Origin: SIG455 sp045589495
GTDB lineage: Bacteria; Bacillota; Clostridia; UMGS1810
NCBI GenBank assembly: GCA_045589495.1
Contig: JAZNPF010000029.1
Location: forward strand, 1-64,000
DNA: 64,000 bases
Direction: 5' to 3'
In this document: positions 25,929 through 34,925 of the stretch, in pieces
Numbering within the stretch: position 1 is the first letter of the stretch
How the letters are laid out: each line of letters begins with the position of its first letter
Notes under the pieces: generated by a model
Database searches by the model: none
Told to the model about the DNA's origin: nothing
Seen by the model: the letters and a program-made list of their open reading frames with translations, nothing else
Translations under genes and position numbers: made by a program

Positions 25929-28900
25929 TTATTTGAAATATTTTACGCCGGACTCAAAGAGTTTCTGGTCTTTATTGCCGGGAATATTTTTATAAAGACT
26001 GTTTCCGAAACGTTCTGAATGTCCCATCTTACCGAGAACTCTTCCATCAGGGCTTGTGATACCCTCGATAGAAAGAACAGAGCCATTGGGGTTAACAGAT
26101 ATATCCATACTTGCTTTTCCGTTTAAGTCAACGTACTGGGTAGCAATCTGTCCGTTTTCAATAAGACGTTTAACGGTTGCATCATCGGCAACAAATCTGC
26201 CCTCGCCGTGCGAAATTGCTATAGAGTGAACGTCGCCCACCTCTACCTGTGAAAGCCATGGCGATTTGTTGGAAGCAATACGTGTATTTACAATACAAGA
26301 TACGTGGCGGTTAATTGTGTTGAATGTGAGTGTCGGGAAGTTATCCTCAATATCACAAATCTCACCAAACGGTACAAGGCCGAGTTTTATAAGTGCCTGG
26401 AAACCGTTACAGATACCAAGCATCAGACCATCACGGTTTTTAAGCAGATTATGAACAGCGTCTTTGACCGCCGCATTTTTAAATGCAGATGCAATAAACT
26501 TACCTGAACCATCAGGCTCGTCACCGCCCGAAAATCCGCCAGGAATCATAACTATCTGGCTATTATCTATTCTGCGTGCCATTTCTGCAAGTGACTCTGC
26601 AATATGTGCTGATGAAAGGTTGTTAACAACAAATATATCTGCTATAGCGCCTGCTTTTTCAAATGCACGAGCGGTATCGTATTCACAGTTTGTGCCGGGG
26701 AATACAGGAATGAATACTCTCGGCGCAGCAAATTTTTCTTTGCTGTAAACAGCACGTGTGAATCCGGTTGAAGAAACTGTTTCAATAGGTTTAACTTCCT
26801 GTTCAACTTTTGTGGGGAATACTTTTTCAAGAACACCACTCCACAGTTCAATTGCTTCGTCAACAGAAATTTCACCGTCACTAAATTTAATATATGCACT
26901 GTCAGGTGTAGTTTTGCCAATTACTTTATAATTCAAACCATCAAGTTCGCTCAAATCGGCATTTTCCTGTGACATCTGCAGAACAAATGCACCATTTGCA
27001 CTATCGTAAATACCTGCCTCGTTGATATACTCAACTCCGACACCGTTACCGAAGCACATATTTGCAACTGCTTCAGCAGCACCGAAACGTCCGCAAACTT
27101 TAGCAGCAATTGCTTTTTTATACGCAATAAGTTTTGCAACTGCATCATATACCTTTTTAAGATTATCAAAATCAGGAAGACCGTTTTCGTCTTTTGCAAA
27201 GTCTACAAATACCACGTCACCTGCTGATTTCTTGAATTCAGGAGATATGATACTGTCAGTCTTTGCAGGTGTGATAGCAAAAGATACCAATGTAGGCGGT
27301 ACGCTTATATCATTAAATGTACCTGACATACTGTCTTTACCGCCGATTGAACCAAGACCGAGTTTTTCCTGTGCGTCAAATGCACCTAAAAGTGCTGACA
27401 AAGGCTTACCCCATTTTACTGAATCTGCATCCAGGCGTTCAAAATATTCCTGGAATGTAAGATATGCAGTTTTATAATCTCCACCAGTTGAAATAATCTT
27501 TGAAACCGAATCAATAACCGCATAAACAGCACCGTGATACGGGCTCCAAGATGAAAGATACGGGTCATATCCGTAAGACATTACAGAGCAAGTGGTTGTT
27601 TCACCTTTAAGTACGGGGAGTTTTGAAACCATTGCGTCGGGCTCTGTCAACTGACGTTCTCCGCCGAAAGGCATCAAAACAGTATACGCACCGATTGTGG
27701 AGTCAAATCTTTCAACAAGACCTTTCTGTCCTGCACCGTTTAAGTCTGTTAAAACTTCTTTAATACCTTCTACACCCTTACGTGTTGCGGGAGTGAAATA
27801 TTTTTCACCCTCAGGTGCTTTTACAACAACATCAATAGATTTAGATGCACCGTTTGTATTTAAGAATTCTCTGCTGATATCAACAATTGTTGCACCGTTC
27901 CAATGCATTTTAAGACGCATATCATCTGTGACTTCCGCAACAACAGTTGCTTCAAGGTTTTCAGCATTTGCATATTCAATAAATTTATCAACATCGCTTG
28001 CAGCAACTACACATGCCATACGTTCCTGAGATTCTGAAATAGCAATTTCTGTGCCGTCAAGACCTTCGTACTTTTTGGGTACTTTATCAAGATTGATTAC
28101 AAGACCATCTGCAAGTTCGCCTATAGCAACTGATACACCACCGGCACCAAAGTCATTACAACGTTTAATCAATGTTGTGACATCTTTGTTTCTGAAAAGT
28201 CTTTGCAGTTTACGTTCAACGGGTGGATTACCTTTCTGAACTTCCGCACCGCAACTTTTAAGTGATGTGTCAGTATGAGATTTTGAAGAGCCGGTTGCAC
28301 CGCCGATACCGTCACGTCCTGTTCTTCCACCGAGCAAAACAACAACGTCGCCTTTTTGGGGACGTTCTCTGCGTACATTCTCACAAGGAGCAGCACCTAC
28401 AACAGCACCGATTTCCATACGTTTAGCAACATAACCCGGATGGTAAATTTCGTGTACTTTACCTGTTGCAAGACCTATCTGGTTACCATAAGAACTGTAA
28501 CCTGCCGCAGCCCCCTGAGAAATCTTTCTCTGCGGCAATTTATTTGCCATTGTATCTGCAACTTTCTGACGGACATCACCGCTTCCGGTTACACGCATAG
28601 CAGAGTATACATAAGATCTGCCTGAAAGCGGATCACGGATTGCTCCGCCAAGGCAAGTAGCCGCACCGCCGAAAGGTTCAATTTCAGTCGGATGGTTGTG
28701 TGTTTCATTTTTGAACATAAGCAACCAAGGTTCAACTTTGCCGTCTATATCAACATCTATTCTAATGCTGCACGCATTGATTTCTTCAGACTCGTCTATA
28801 TTTTTAAGCAAACCACGGCTTTTAAGTTCTTTAACTGCAATTGTTGCAATATCCATAAGGCATATATCTTTTATACGGTTTAATTTTTTACGTACTGCAA

Positions 28901-29660
28901 TATAGTCACCATAAGTTTTTTCGATAAACTCTGCGCCTTTTTCAAACTCTACATTTTCAAGTCTTGTAGAGAATGTGGTATGACGGCAGTGGTCAGACCA
29001 ATATGTATCAATCATTTTAAGTTCGGTGATTGTAGGATTACGTTTTTCCGTGTTTTTAAAATAATCACGGCAAAGTTGCAAATCGTCCAATCCCATAGCA
29101 AAGCCCGTTTCTTTGAAGAAATTTGCCATTTCATCATCACTAAAATCTATAAATCCTTCAACAGTTGCAACTTTTTGCGGAATATCAAGAACAACAGACA
29201 AATCTTCAGGCTTGTCCAAAGACACTTCACAACTTTCAACAGGGTTTATGAGATACTTTTTGATTTTATTTACTTCGTCATCGGAAACATCACCGCTTAT
29301 GACGATAACCTTGGCAACTTTTACATTAGGTCTGTTTCCGCCTGTAAGAATTTCTATACACTGCATACATGAATCTGCTCTCTGGTCAAACTGACCGTCA
29401 AGCAAGCCCATAGCAAACACTTTATTGTCTGCAGGAATTTCAATAGTTTCATCATAGCACATATCAACGGGCGGTTCGGAGAAAACAGTTGTTTTTGCTC
29501 TTGCATACTCTTCGTCCGAAAGTCCCTCGCAGTCATATCTGTTTATAACACGTACATCTTCAATACCTTTTATCAGAAGGTTGTGCTTTAAATCATAACG
29601 GATAGACTGTGCTTCCACATCAAAGCCTTTTTTCTTTTCTACAAAAATTCTTCTTAACAC
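25929..29660 (-). CDS. purL: Phosphoribosylformylglycinamidine synthase (single-chain PurL)
   Basis: A 1243-residue enzyme that makes FGAM from FGAR, glutamine and ATP in purine synthesis. It is the long, fused form: an N-terminal PurS-like region, the two AIR-synthase halves (SDHCRHTTF, FKNETHNHPTEIEPF GGAAT-type motif, LGSIGGKDSMSG), and a C-terminal glutamine amidotransferase with the nucleophile Cys in LGICNGFQALIKLG and the His/Glu in ISHGEGRF. The GTG at 29660 is 8 bp after GGAGG. It is about 22 bp downstream of ychF on the same strand. No purine riboswitch is seen upstream. Confidence 0.97.
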   Translation of the reverse strand: MLRRIFVEKKKGFDVEAQSIRYDLKHNLLIKGIEDVRVINRYDCEGLSDEEYARAKTTVFSEPPVDMCYDETIEIPADNKVFAMGLLDGQFDQRADSCMQCIEILTGGNRPNVKVAKVIVISGDVSDDEVNKIKKYLINPVESCEVSLDKPEDLSVVLDIPQKVATVEGFIDFSDDEMANFFKETGFAMGLDDLQLCRDYFKNTEKRNPTITELKMIDTYWSDHCRHTTFSTRLENVEFEKGAEFIEKTYGDYIAVRKKLNRIKDICLMDIATIAVKELKSRGLLKNIDESEEINACSIRIDVDIDGKVEPWLLMFKNETHNHPTEIEPFGGAATCLGGAIRDPLSGRSYVYSAMRVTGSGDVRQKVADTMANKLPQRKISQGAAAGYSSYGNQIGLATGKVHEIYHPGYVAKRMEIGAVVGAAPCENVRRERPQKGDVVVLLGGRTGRDGIGGATGSSKSHTDTSLKSCGAEVQKGNPPVERKLQRLFRNKDVTTLIKRCNDFGAGGVSVAIGELADGLVINLDKVPKKYEGLDGTEIAISESQERMACVVAASDVDKFIEYANAENLEATVVAEVTDDMRLKMHWNGATIVDISREFLNTNGASKSIDVVVKAPEGEKYFTPATRKGVEGIKEVLTDLNGAGQKGLVERFDSTIGAYTVLMPFGGERQLTEPDAMVSKLPVLKGETTTCSVMSYGYDPYLSSWSPYHGAVYAVIDSVSKIISTGGDYKTAYLTFQEYFERLDADSVKWGKPLSALLGAFDAQEKLGLGSIGGKDSMSGTFNDISVPPTLVSFAITPAKTDSIISPEFKKSAGDVVFVDFAKDENGLPDFDNLKKVYDAVAKLIAYKKAIAAKVCGRFGAAEAVANMCFGNGVGVEYINEAGIYDSANGAFVLQMSQENADLSELDGLNYKVIGKTTPDSAYIKFSDGEISVDEAIELWSGVLEKVFPTKVEQEVKPIETVSSTGFTRAVYSKEKFAAPRVFIPVFPGTNCEYDTARAFEKAGAIADIFVVNNLSSAHIAESLAEMARRIDNSQIVMIPGGFSGGDEPDGSGKFIASAFKNAAVKDAVHNLLKNRDGLMLGICNGFQALIKLGLVPFGEICDIEDNFPTLTFNTINRHVSCIVNTRIASNKSPWLSQVEVGDVHSIAISHGEGRFVADDATVKRLIENGQIATQYVDLNGKASMDISVNPNGSVLSIEGITSPDGRVLGKMGHSERFGNSLYKNIPGNKDQKLFESGVKYFK

Positions 29661-29682
29661 TTCTCATACCTCCGCAGTTTTA

Positions 29683-30780
29683 TTAAACATTAAATCTGAA
29701 AAGAACGATATCACCATCGTTCATCACATATTCTTTACCCTCTAAACGTACAAGACCTTTATCTCTTGCGGCAGCGTATGTTCCGCATTCCATAAGATCA
29801 TCATACGCAACAACTTCTGCACGGATAAATCCTTTTTCAAAATCAGTATGAATTTTACCTGCAGCCTGTGGTGCTTTTGTACCTTTTGTGATTGTCCATG
29901 CCCTTACTTCAGGCTTACCTGCCGTAAGATAACTTATAAGTCCTAAAAGGCTGTAACTCTTCTTAACCAGGCGGTCAAGACCAGATTCTTCTATTCCAAG
30001 TTCGTTTAAGAACATTACTTTTTCTTCATCGTCAAGTTGTGCAACTTCTTCCTCTATCCTTGCTGAAATGGGAAGCACTTCAGAATTTTCCTTTGCTGCT
30101 ATCTGCTCAACTTCTTTAACCATTGCATTATTTTCAATGCCATTTGCAAAATCGTCTTCAGAAACGTTTGCAGCATATATTATAGGTTTAATTGTAAGCA
30201 AAGCAAGTTCTTTAAGGAACGGTTTTTCTTCATCGCTAAACTCTATCGAACGTGCAGTCACGCCATTTTCAAGATTTTCTTTAATCTTTTGCAAAGTTGC
30301 CATTTCGTCCTTATACTTTTTGTCACCCGTTTTTAAAAGTTTAGCGGTCTTGTCAATACGTTTATCTATAAGTTCAATATCTGCAAAAATAAGTTCAAAG
30401 TTAATTGTTTCTATATCTCTTTTCGGACCGATGCCGCCGTCTACGTGAACAATGTTTGAATCTTCAAAGCAACGCACAACGTGAATTATGGCATCAACTT
30501 CGCGGATATGCGAGAGGAATTTGTTTCCTAATCCTTCACCTTTGCTTGCTCCCTTTACAAGTCCGGCAATATCAACAAACTCAATTATTGCAGGAGTAAT
30601 CTTTTCAGGCTCATACATTTCCGCCAGTTTGTCAAGCCGTTCATCAGGAACAACAACCACACCGACATTGGGTTCAATCGTACAGAACGGATAGTTTGCC
30701 GATTCTGCCCCTGCCTGTGTAATTGCGTTAAAAAGCGTACTCTTGCCGACGTTTGGCAAGCCTACGATGCCGAGTTTCAT
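29683..30780 (-). CDS. ychF: Ribosome-associated ATPase/GTPase YchF
   Basis: A 365-residue OBG-family P-loop protein that binds ribosomes and prefers ATP. It has the G1 motif GLPNVGKSTLFNAIT, the G3 DIAGLVKGASKGEGLGNKFL, the NVSE-type G4 variant typical of YchF (AANVSEDDF), and the C-terminal TGS domain ending VMNDGDIVLFRFNV. Length matches the family. An AAAGGATG ribosome binding site precedes the ATG. Confidence 0.96.
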   Translation of the reverse strand: MKLGIVGLPNVGKSTLFNAITQAGAESANYPFCTIEPNVGVVVVPDERLDKLAEMYEPEKITPAIIEFVDIAGLVKGASKGEGLGNKFLSHIREVDAIIHVVRCFEDSNIVHVDGGIGPKRDIETINFELIFADIELIDKRIDKTAKLLKTGDKKYKDEMATLQKIKENLENGVTARSIEFSDEEKPFLKELALLTIKPIIYAANVSEDDFANGIENNAMVKEVEQIAAKENSEVLPISARIEEEVAQLDDEEKVMFLNELGIEESGLDRLVKKSYSLLGLISYLTAGKPEVRAWTITKGTKAPQAAGKIHTDFEKGFIRAEVVAYDDLMECGTYAAARDKGLVRLEGKEYVMNDGDIVLFRFNV

Positions 30781-30873
30781 TATATATCATCCTTTCGCAT
30801 AATTTCCCATAATAATACAAATAACATTATACATCAAAATGCCACTCACTGCAAGTGTTTTTTTACAAAAGAA

Positions 30874-30896
30874 AAAGACTTGCTCTGCAAGTCTTT
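30874..30896 (-). terminator. Terminator-like hairpin
   Basis: AAAGACTTGC / GCAAGTCTTT with a 3-nt loop, followed on the minus strand by TTCTTTTG. It would be a second stop for transcripts coming from tRNA-Lys before ychF. The rest of 30781-31006 shows no gene. Confidence 0.55.
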
Positions 30897-30971
30897 AAAA
30901 ATATATCATATAATATTCCGGGTTTCTAACAGATTCCCTATTCCTATAGTTTTACTAATATTTATAAAACA

Positions 30972-31001
30972 ATAAATGCACCGATTTTATACGGTGCATT
31001 T
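30972..31001 (-). terminator. Terminator downstream of tRNA-Lys
   Basis: Minus-strand AAATGCACCG / CGGTGCATTT with an 8-nt loop and a following T-rich run, immediately 3' of the tRNA. Confidence 0.8.
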
Positions 31002-31006
31002 ACACA

Positions 31007-31080
31007 TACACCTTCAGGGATTCGAACCCTGGTCACCCTGATTAAGAGTCAGGTGCTCTAGCCAACTGAGCTAAAGGTGC
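31007..31080 (-). tRNA. tRNA-Lys (CTT)
   Basis: A 74-nt cloverleaf on the minus strand. Acceptor GCACCTT/AAGGTGT, D arm AGCTCAGTTGGCTAGAGC, anticodon arm CCTGACTCTTAATCAGG with CTT, T arm CCAGGGTTCGAATCCCTG. The discriminator is A and CCA is not encoded. Confidence 0.95.
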
Positions 31081-31161
31081 GTATTCTGAACACAAATGAT
31101 ATTATACACATATTTGTTTTTATTGTCAAGATATTTTTAATAAAAAAATGGTAAAACCATA

Positions 31162-31190
31162 TTTACTTTATATTTAGCGTGTGATACACT
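31162..31190 (+). promoter_or_regulatory. Promoter of the DUF4825 gene
   Basis: TTTACT (31162-31167), 17-bp spacer, TACACT (31185-31190). Confidence 0.5.
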
Positions 31191-31224
31191 AAAAACAACA
31201 GTAATGCCAATGGGAGGAGTATAT

Positions 31225-32127
31225 ATGAAAAAATCAACTGTAATAATAATCACAACTGTTTTGATAATTATATTTGCAATATGTGTTTTCGGTATTGTTT
31301 ATTTTGTTAATCAATCAAACGAACCAACACTAATAGAAACCTTGTATTCATATAAAGATACATATATAGGTGATGCTTCAAAAACACGTACTATAGTCGA
31401 TATGACAAACGTATCACCCTATCCCGTTCATTCAATTGCATTGCAGACAGACTATGAACCTATGCGTCTTTCCATCAACATAAAAGTCGATGACCGTTCA
31501 AATCACCGTCATATAAACTATGAATCTTTAAACAAAACTTCTGCACTCATATTTGCACTTATTCCGAATGCACACGAAATATCATATCTTTTCTTTGATG
31601 ATTATTCTGATATAAACGTAATTGAAACATCATTTGCAGGTTCGTATTATAACAGGAATTTTATGTACGAACGCAGTGGAATGGAAAAGTTCCATTCCGA
31701 TTATGTAAATGGTGCAACACAATCTTTAGAAACATTTGAAAAATATTATTATGATGTTATGAATGTAACTACAGCGGTGCAAACAGATACAGTATACGAT
31801 ATGGTAAACGAATTCATCGGCAACGACTGCGAAATTGTGATAAACAGTGCAATTGCAGCAGATATTGAACTTAATTTGGAATTTGCAGAAAGTGAAGACT
31901 CTGAAATTATAGAAAACATTTTAGGCATTAGTTTTGGAGAATATGCAGGAAAAACTGTTCATCTTATGAAAGAAGATATAAGAAACTTTAAAACCAACAC
32001 AAACAGAAAATGTGCTTTTGTATATTACGAAGAACCGGAAATCGGCTTGGTTTTGATTGGAGCAAAATATCTTGATACCAAAGAAGATATTTCCGCAATC
32101 CGTCAGCAAATTATAAAAAGAAATTAA
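31225..32127 (+). CDS. Membrane-anchored DUF4825-like protein
   Basis: A 300-residue protein with an N-terminal membrane anchor (residues 4-29, hydrophobic VIIITTVLIIIFAICVF) and an extracytoplasmic remainder. The first domain begins LYSYKDTYIGDASKTRTIV and continues to an ALIFALIPNAHEISYLFFD stretch, which matches the DUF4825 pattern often fused to BlaR1/MecR1-type sensors; here it occurs without the peptidase. The second half contains a PEBP-unrelated, Glu-rich region I do not recognise. ATG 31225 is chosen because GGGAGGAG precedes it; the longer reading frame starts 21 nt earlier. Function unknown. Confidence 0.6.
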   Translation: MKKSTVIIITTVLIIIFAICVFGIVYFVNQSNEPTLIETLYSYKDTYIGDASKTRTIVDMTNVSPYPVHSIALQTDYEPMRLSINIKVDDRSNHRHINYESLNKTSALIFALIPNAHEISYLFFDDYSDINVIETSFAGSYYNRNFMYERSGMEKFHSDYVNGATQSLETFEKYYYDVMNVTTAVQTDTVYDMVNEFIGNDCEIVINSAIAADIELNLEFAESEDSEIIENILGISFGEYAGKTVHLMKEDIRNFKTNTNRKCAFVYYEEPEIGLVLIGAKYLDTKEDISAIRQQIIKRN

Positions 32128-32153
32128 ATTTTACGTCTTTTGACAATTTTTTG

Positions 32154-32182
32154 TTGACATATTATAAAAATGTGTGTATAAT
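32154..32182 (+). promoter_or_regulatory. Promoter of the T-box operon
   Basis: TTGACA (32154-32159), 17-bp spacer, TATAAT (32177-32182): a perfect consensus promoter, so the operon is controlled mainly by the leader that follows. Confidence 0.85.
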
Positions 32183-32189
32183 ATTTAAT

Positions 32190-32467
32190 ATAAATGCAAT
32201 GACCGAAAACAAGTAAGCCTTTTATAAGTCTGGAGAGAGTTGCCGTTTGGTGCGAGGCAATGACGGAGATTGGCCGAATACATTTCGAGAGCAGTGTCCC
32301 GAAAGTTTATTTACAAGTAGGCGGCAACGGGGGTTCCCGTTACAGAACAAAGGTTTGTTTGAACCTGTAAGGTCTGTTCCGTGAGGTGCAGATGAACTGA
32401 GGTGGTACCACGGGTACATAGTTAATCTTACCCGTCCTCTGAACTAAAATCAGAGGGCGGGTTTTTT
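32190..32467 (+). promoter_or_regulatory. T-box riboswitch, probable tyrosine specifier (UAC)
   Basis: A leader of about 280 nt with Stem I hallmarks (GAGAG motif at 32233, the AAGTAAG near the 5' end), the T-box antiterminator sequence AGGTGGTACCACGG (32400-32413), and a terminator CCCGTCCTCTGA / TCAGAGGGCGGG with a T-run ending at 32467. On the 3' side of Stem I, GAA at 32276 is followed by TAC (32279-32281) and then ATTTCGAGAG, the usual context of the specifier loop, so the codon read is most probably UAC for tyrosine. The T opposite the tRNA discriminator agrees with tRNA-Tyr (A73). Uncharged tRNA-Tyr would open the operon. An alternative UUC (Phe) register 4 nt downstream is less likely. 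Confidence 0.88.
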
Positions 32468-32503
32468 AATACTTAATTCTCCGCCCGAAAAGGAGTTTTA
32501 AAA

Positions 32504-34051
32504 ATGGTAGTAAAAATCTCAATCCTCGTTGTCTTCTTTGCAATAATGATTGGTGTAGGTCTTTATTGCGGCAGACAATCAATTGATGTAAAAGGCTTTG
32601 TCCTCGGCGGCAGAAACGTGGGACCTTGGCTTACGGCTTTTGCATACGGAACTTCGTACTTTTCAGCAGTTATTTTTGTTGGATATGCAGGTCAGTTTGG
32701 CTGGAAATTCGGCGTTGCTTCCACCTGGATTGGTTTGGGTAATGCTTTTATAGGCTCTCTTCTGGCATGGGTAATTCTCGGCAGAAGAACTCGGCTTATG
32801 ACACAACATTTATCCACATCTACAATGCCGGAGTTTTTTGGAAAAAGATATGATTCAAATGCGCTTAAGATTATATCTTCACTTATAGTTTTTGTATTCC
32901 TTATCCCCTACACCGCTTCTCTTTACAACGGTCTTTCCAGACTCTTTGAAATGGCTTTCCCCGGAATTGACTACTCCGTATGCGTAATAGTTATGGCAAT
33001 ACTGACCGGTATTTACGTTATAGCCGGAGGATATATGGCAACTGCTATAAACGACTTTATTCAGGGAATCATAATGCTTATAGGTATTGTTGCTGTTATA
33101 TTTGCAGTTTTAAGTAAAAACGGCGGTCTTATGGGTTCGCTTACAGGTCTTGCTGAAATTTCTGATCCTGCAGTGTCGGAAATGCCGGGTGTATTCAATT
33201 CATTCTTTGGCCCTGATCCGGTTAATCTATTTTTTGTTGTAATCCTTACATCACTCGGCACATGGGGATTGCCGCAGATGGTACAGAAATTCTACGCAAT
33301 TAAAAGTGAAAAGGATATTACAAAAGGAACCATTATTTCAACCGCATTTGCAGTTGTTGTGGCAGGAGGTTGCTACTTCCTCGGCGGCTTTGGAAGACTT
33401 TTCTCAAACGAACTTGCAGCAAATGGTCTGCTTCCCATGAAAGATTTTGACTCAATTATTCCAACAATGCTTTCAGGTTTGAGTGATATCTTAATAGCAA
33501 TTGTTATTGTTCTTGTTCTTTCTGCTTCAATGTCTACTCTTTCATCACTTGTGCTTACATCAAGTTCTACCCTTACACTCGACCTTATAAAAGGCAATAT
33601 CGTAAAAAATATGAAAGAGAAAAAACAAGTATTTATAATGAGAGTTTTTATAGTGGTGTTCATTGTAATTTCTGCATATATTGCGCTTAACAAAGACAAA
33701 CTCAGCGCAATTGCTGATATGATGGGCATTTCATGGGGCGCTTTGGCAGGAGCATTCCTTGCTCCGTTCCTCTACGGTCTGTACTGGAAAAAGACAACAA
33801 AAGCAGGCTGTCTTGCAAGTTTTATATTCGGTGCAGGTATTATGGTACTCAATATGCTTATTCGCCCGTCATTCCCGACTATTTTACAATCACCGATCAA
33901 CTGCGGTGTTATAGCAATGCTTGCAGGATTTGTGATTGTTCCCATTGTAAGCCTCATTACACCTAAACTTGGCAAAGAAAAAGTAGACTCTATGTTTAAC
34001 TGCTACGAAGTGAAGGTGTCAGCACCTGCAAAGAAAACTTTAGGCAATTAA
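32504..34051 (+). CDS. Sodium:solute symporter family (SSS) transporter
   Basis: A 515-residue integral membrane protein of the SSS/SLC5 family with about 13 transmembrane segments. It has GRNVGPWLTAFAYGTSYFSAV in the early helices and the conserved GIYVIAGGYMATAINDFIQG, plus ALVLTSSSTLTLDL-type serines in the eighth helix (STLSSLVLTSSST) used for Na+ binding. It would import an organic solute with Na+. As first gene behind a Tyr-type T-box and ahead of aryl-CoA ligases and IorAB, an aromatic amino acid or aryl acid is the likely cargo, but this is inferred from context. Family call secure. Confidence 0.9.
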   Translation: MVVKISILVVFFAIMIGVGLYCGRQSIDVKGFVLGGRNVGPWLTAFAYGTSYFSAVIFVGYAGQFGWKFGVASTWIGLGNAFIGSLLAWVILGRRTRLMTQHLSTSTMPEFFGKRYDSNALKIISSLIVFVFLIPYTASLYNGLSRLFEMAFPGIDYSVCVIVMAILTGIYVIAGGYMATAINDFIQGIIMLIGIVAVIFAVLSKNGGLMGSLTGLAEISDPAVSEMPGVFNSFFGPDPVNLFFVVILTSLGTWGLPQMVQKFYAIKSEKDITKGTIISTAFAVVVAGGCYFLGGFGRLFSNELAANGLLPMKDFDSIIPTMLSGLSDILIAIVIVLVLSASMSTLSSLVLTSSSTLTLDLIKGNIVKNMKEKKQVFIMRVFIVVFIVISAYIALNKDKLSAIADMMGISWGALAGAFLAPFLYGLYWKKTTKAGCLASFIFGAGIMVLNMLIRPSFPTILQSPINCGVIAMLAGFVIVPIVSLITPKLGKEKVDSMFNCYEVKVSAPAKKTLGN

Positions 34052-34067
34052 CAAACTTATTTCCTAC

Positions 34068-34104
34068 GGGCTGGCGACACCGTCAGCCCAATAGGTGTTT
34101 TTTT
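34068..34104 (+). terminator. Hairpin between symporter and amidohydrolase genes
   Basis: GGGCTGGCG-ACAC-CGTCAGCCC forms a nine-base-pair stem; a T7 run starts 8 nt after it. It could reduce transcription past the symporter gene without ending it. Not a textbook terminator. Confidence 0.45.
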
Positions 34105-34132
34105 AAGGTATTTTAAAAGAAGGTAAAACTCA

Positions 34133-34924
34133 ATGATTATTGATTTTCATACACACTGTTTTCCCGATAAAATTGCCGCACGTGCGGTTGATTCTCTGGC
34201 AAAAGCATCGGCACTTGTACCTATTTTCAATGGTACTGCAGACGGATTGATACAAAGTATGAAAGAGGACAAAATAGATATTTCCGTAGTTCTTAATATT
34301 GCTACAAATCCTCATCAGCAAACATCTGTAAACAACTTTGCCGCAGAACTCAATAAAAAGCCAAGACTCGTGGGATTCGGCTCAGTTCATCCTGATGCAG
34401 AAGATGCACTCGATGAGTTGGAACGCATAGCCGGTATGGGTTTAAAAGGTGTAAAATTTCACCCCGAATATCAGAACTTTTATGTTGATGACGATAAAAT
34501 GCGACCTATTTATAAAAAGATTTCTCAATTAGGGCTTATTACGGTTTTTCACGCCGGAGCCGACTACGGCTTTGCAGCGCCATACAAATGTATGCCCGAT
34601 GCAATGGCAAGGGCTCTTAAATGGTTTGACTCTCCTGTGGTGGCTGCCCATTGGGGCGGAATAATGTGCCACGAGGACGTTATAAAACACCTTTGCGGAT
34701 TACCTTTATATTTTGATGTATCTTTTGGATACGGTGCAGTTGCCCTTCCAATGATACATAAAATTGTAGAAAAACACGGAACGGACAAACTTTTGTTCGG
34801 CTCCGACTCACCTTGGCATAAACCTTCGCAGGATTTGGGTGTACTTCGTGCACTCCAACTTGACGAAGTTGATATAAACAAAATATGTTGTACCAATGCA
34901 TTAAAATTACTTAAAGGAGTTTAA
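34133..34924 (+). CDS. Amidohydrolase-family (amidohydrolase 2 / ACMSD-like) protein
   Basis: A 263-residue TIM-barrel metallohydrolase. The metal-site pattern is DFHTHCFPD at the N-terminus, KFHPEYQNF, VFHAGADYG, VAAHWGG and FGSDSPWH near the C-terminus, the arrangement of the amidohydrolase-2 (decarboxylase/hydrolase) subgroup. In an aromatic operon it could hydrolyse or decarboxylate an aryl derivative, but the reaction cannot be assigned. It ends 1 bp before the ligase gene. Confidence 0.82.
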   Translation: MIIDFHTHCFPDKIAARAVDSLAKASALVPIFNGTADGLIQSMKEDKIDISVVLNIATNPHQQTSVNNFAAELNKKPRLVGFGSVHPDAEDALDELERIAGMGLKGVKFHPEYQNFYVDDDKMRPIYKKISQLGLITVFHAGADYGFAAPYKCMPDAMARALKWFDSPVVAAHWGGIMCHEDVIKHLCGLPLYFDVSFGYGAVALPMIHKIVEKHGTDKLLFGSDSPWHKPSQDLGVLRALQLDEVDINKICCTNALKLLKGV

Positions 34925-34925
34925 T

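Noticed and set aside
32283..32286. Phenylalanine codon TTC as the T-box specifier
   Set aside because: The UAC register directly after GAA matches the usual specifier-loop context; TTC would be displaced by 4 nt. It remains a weaker alternative.
32222..32419. Open reading frame of 65 codons on the minus strand inside the T-box leader
   Set aside because: It overlaps Stem I and the antiterminator of a clear T-box riboswitch and has no ribosome binding site.
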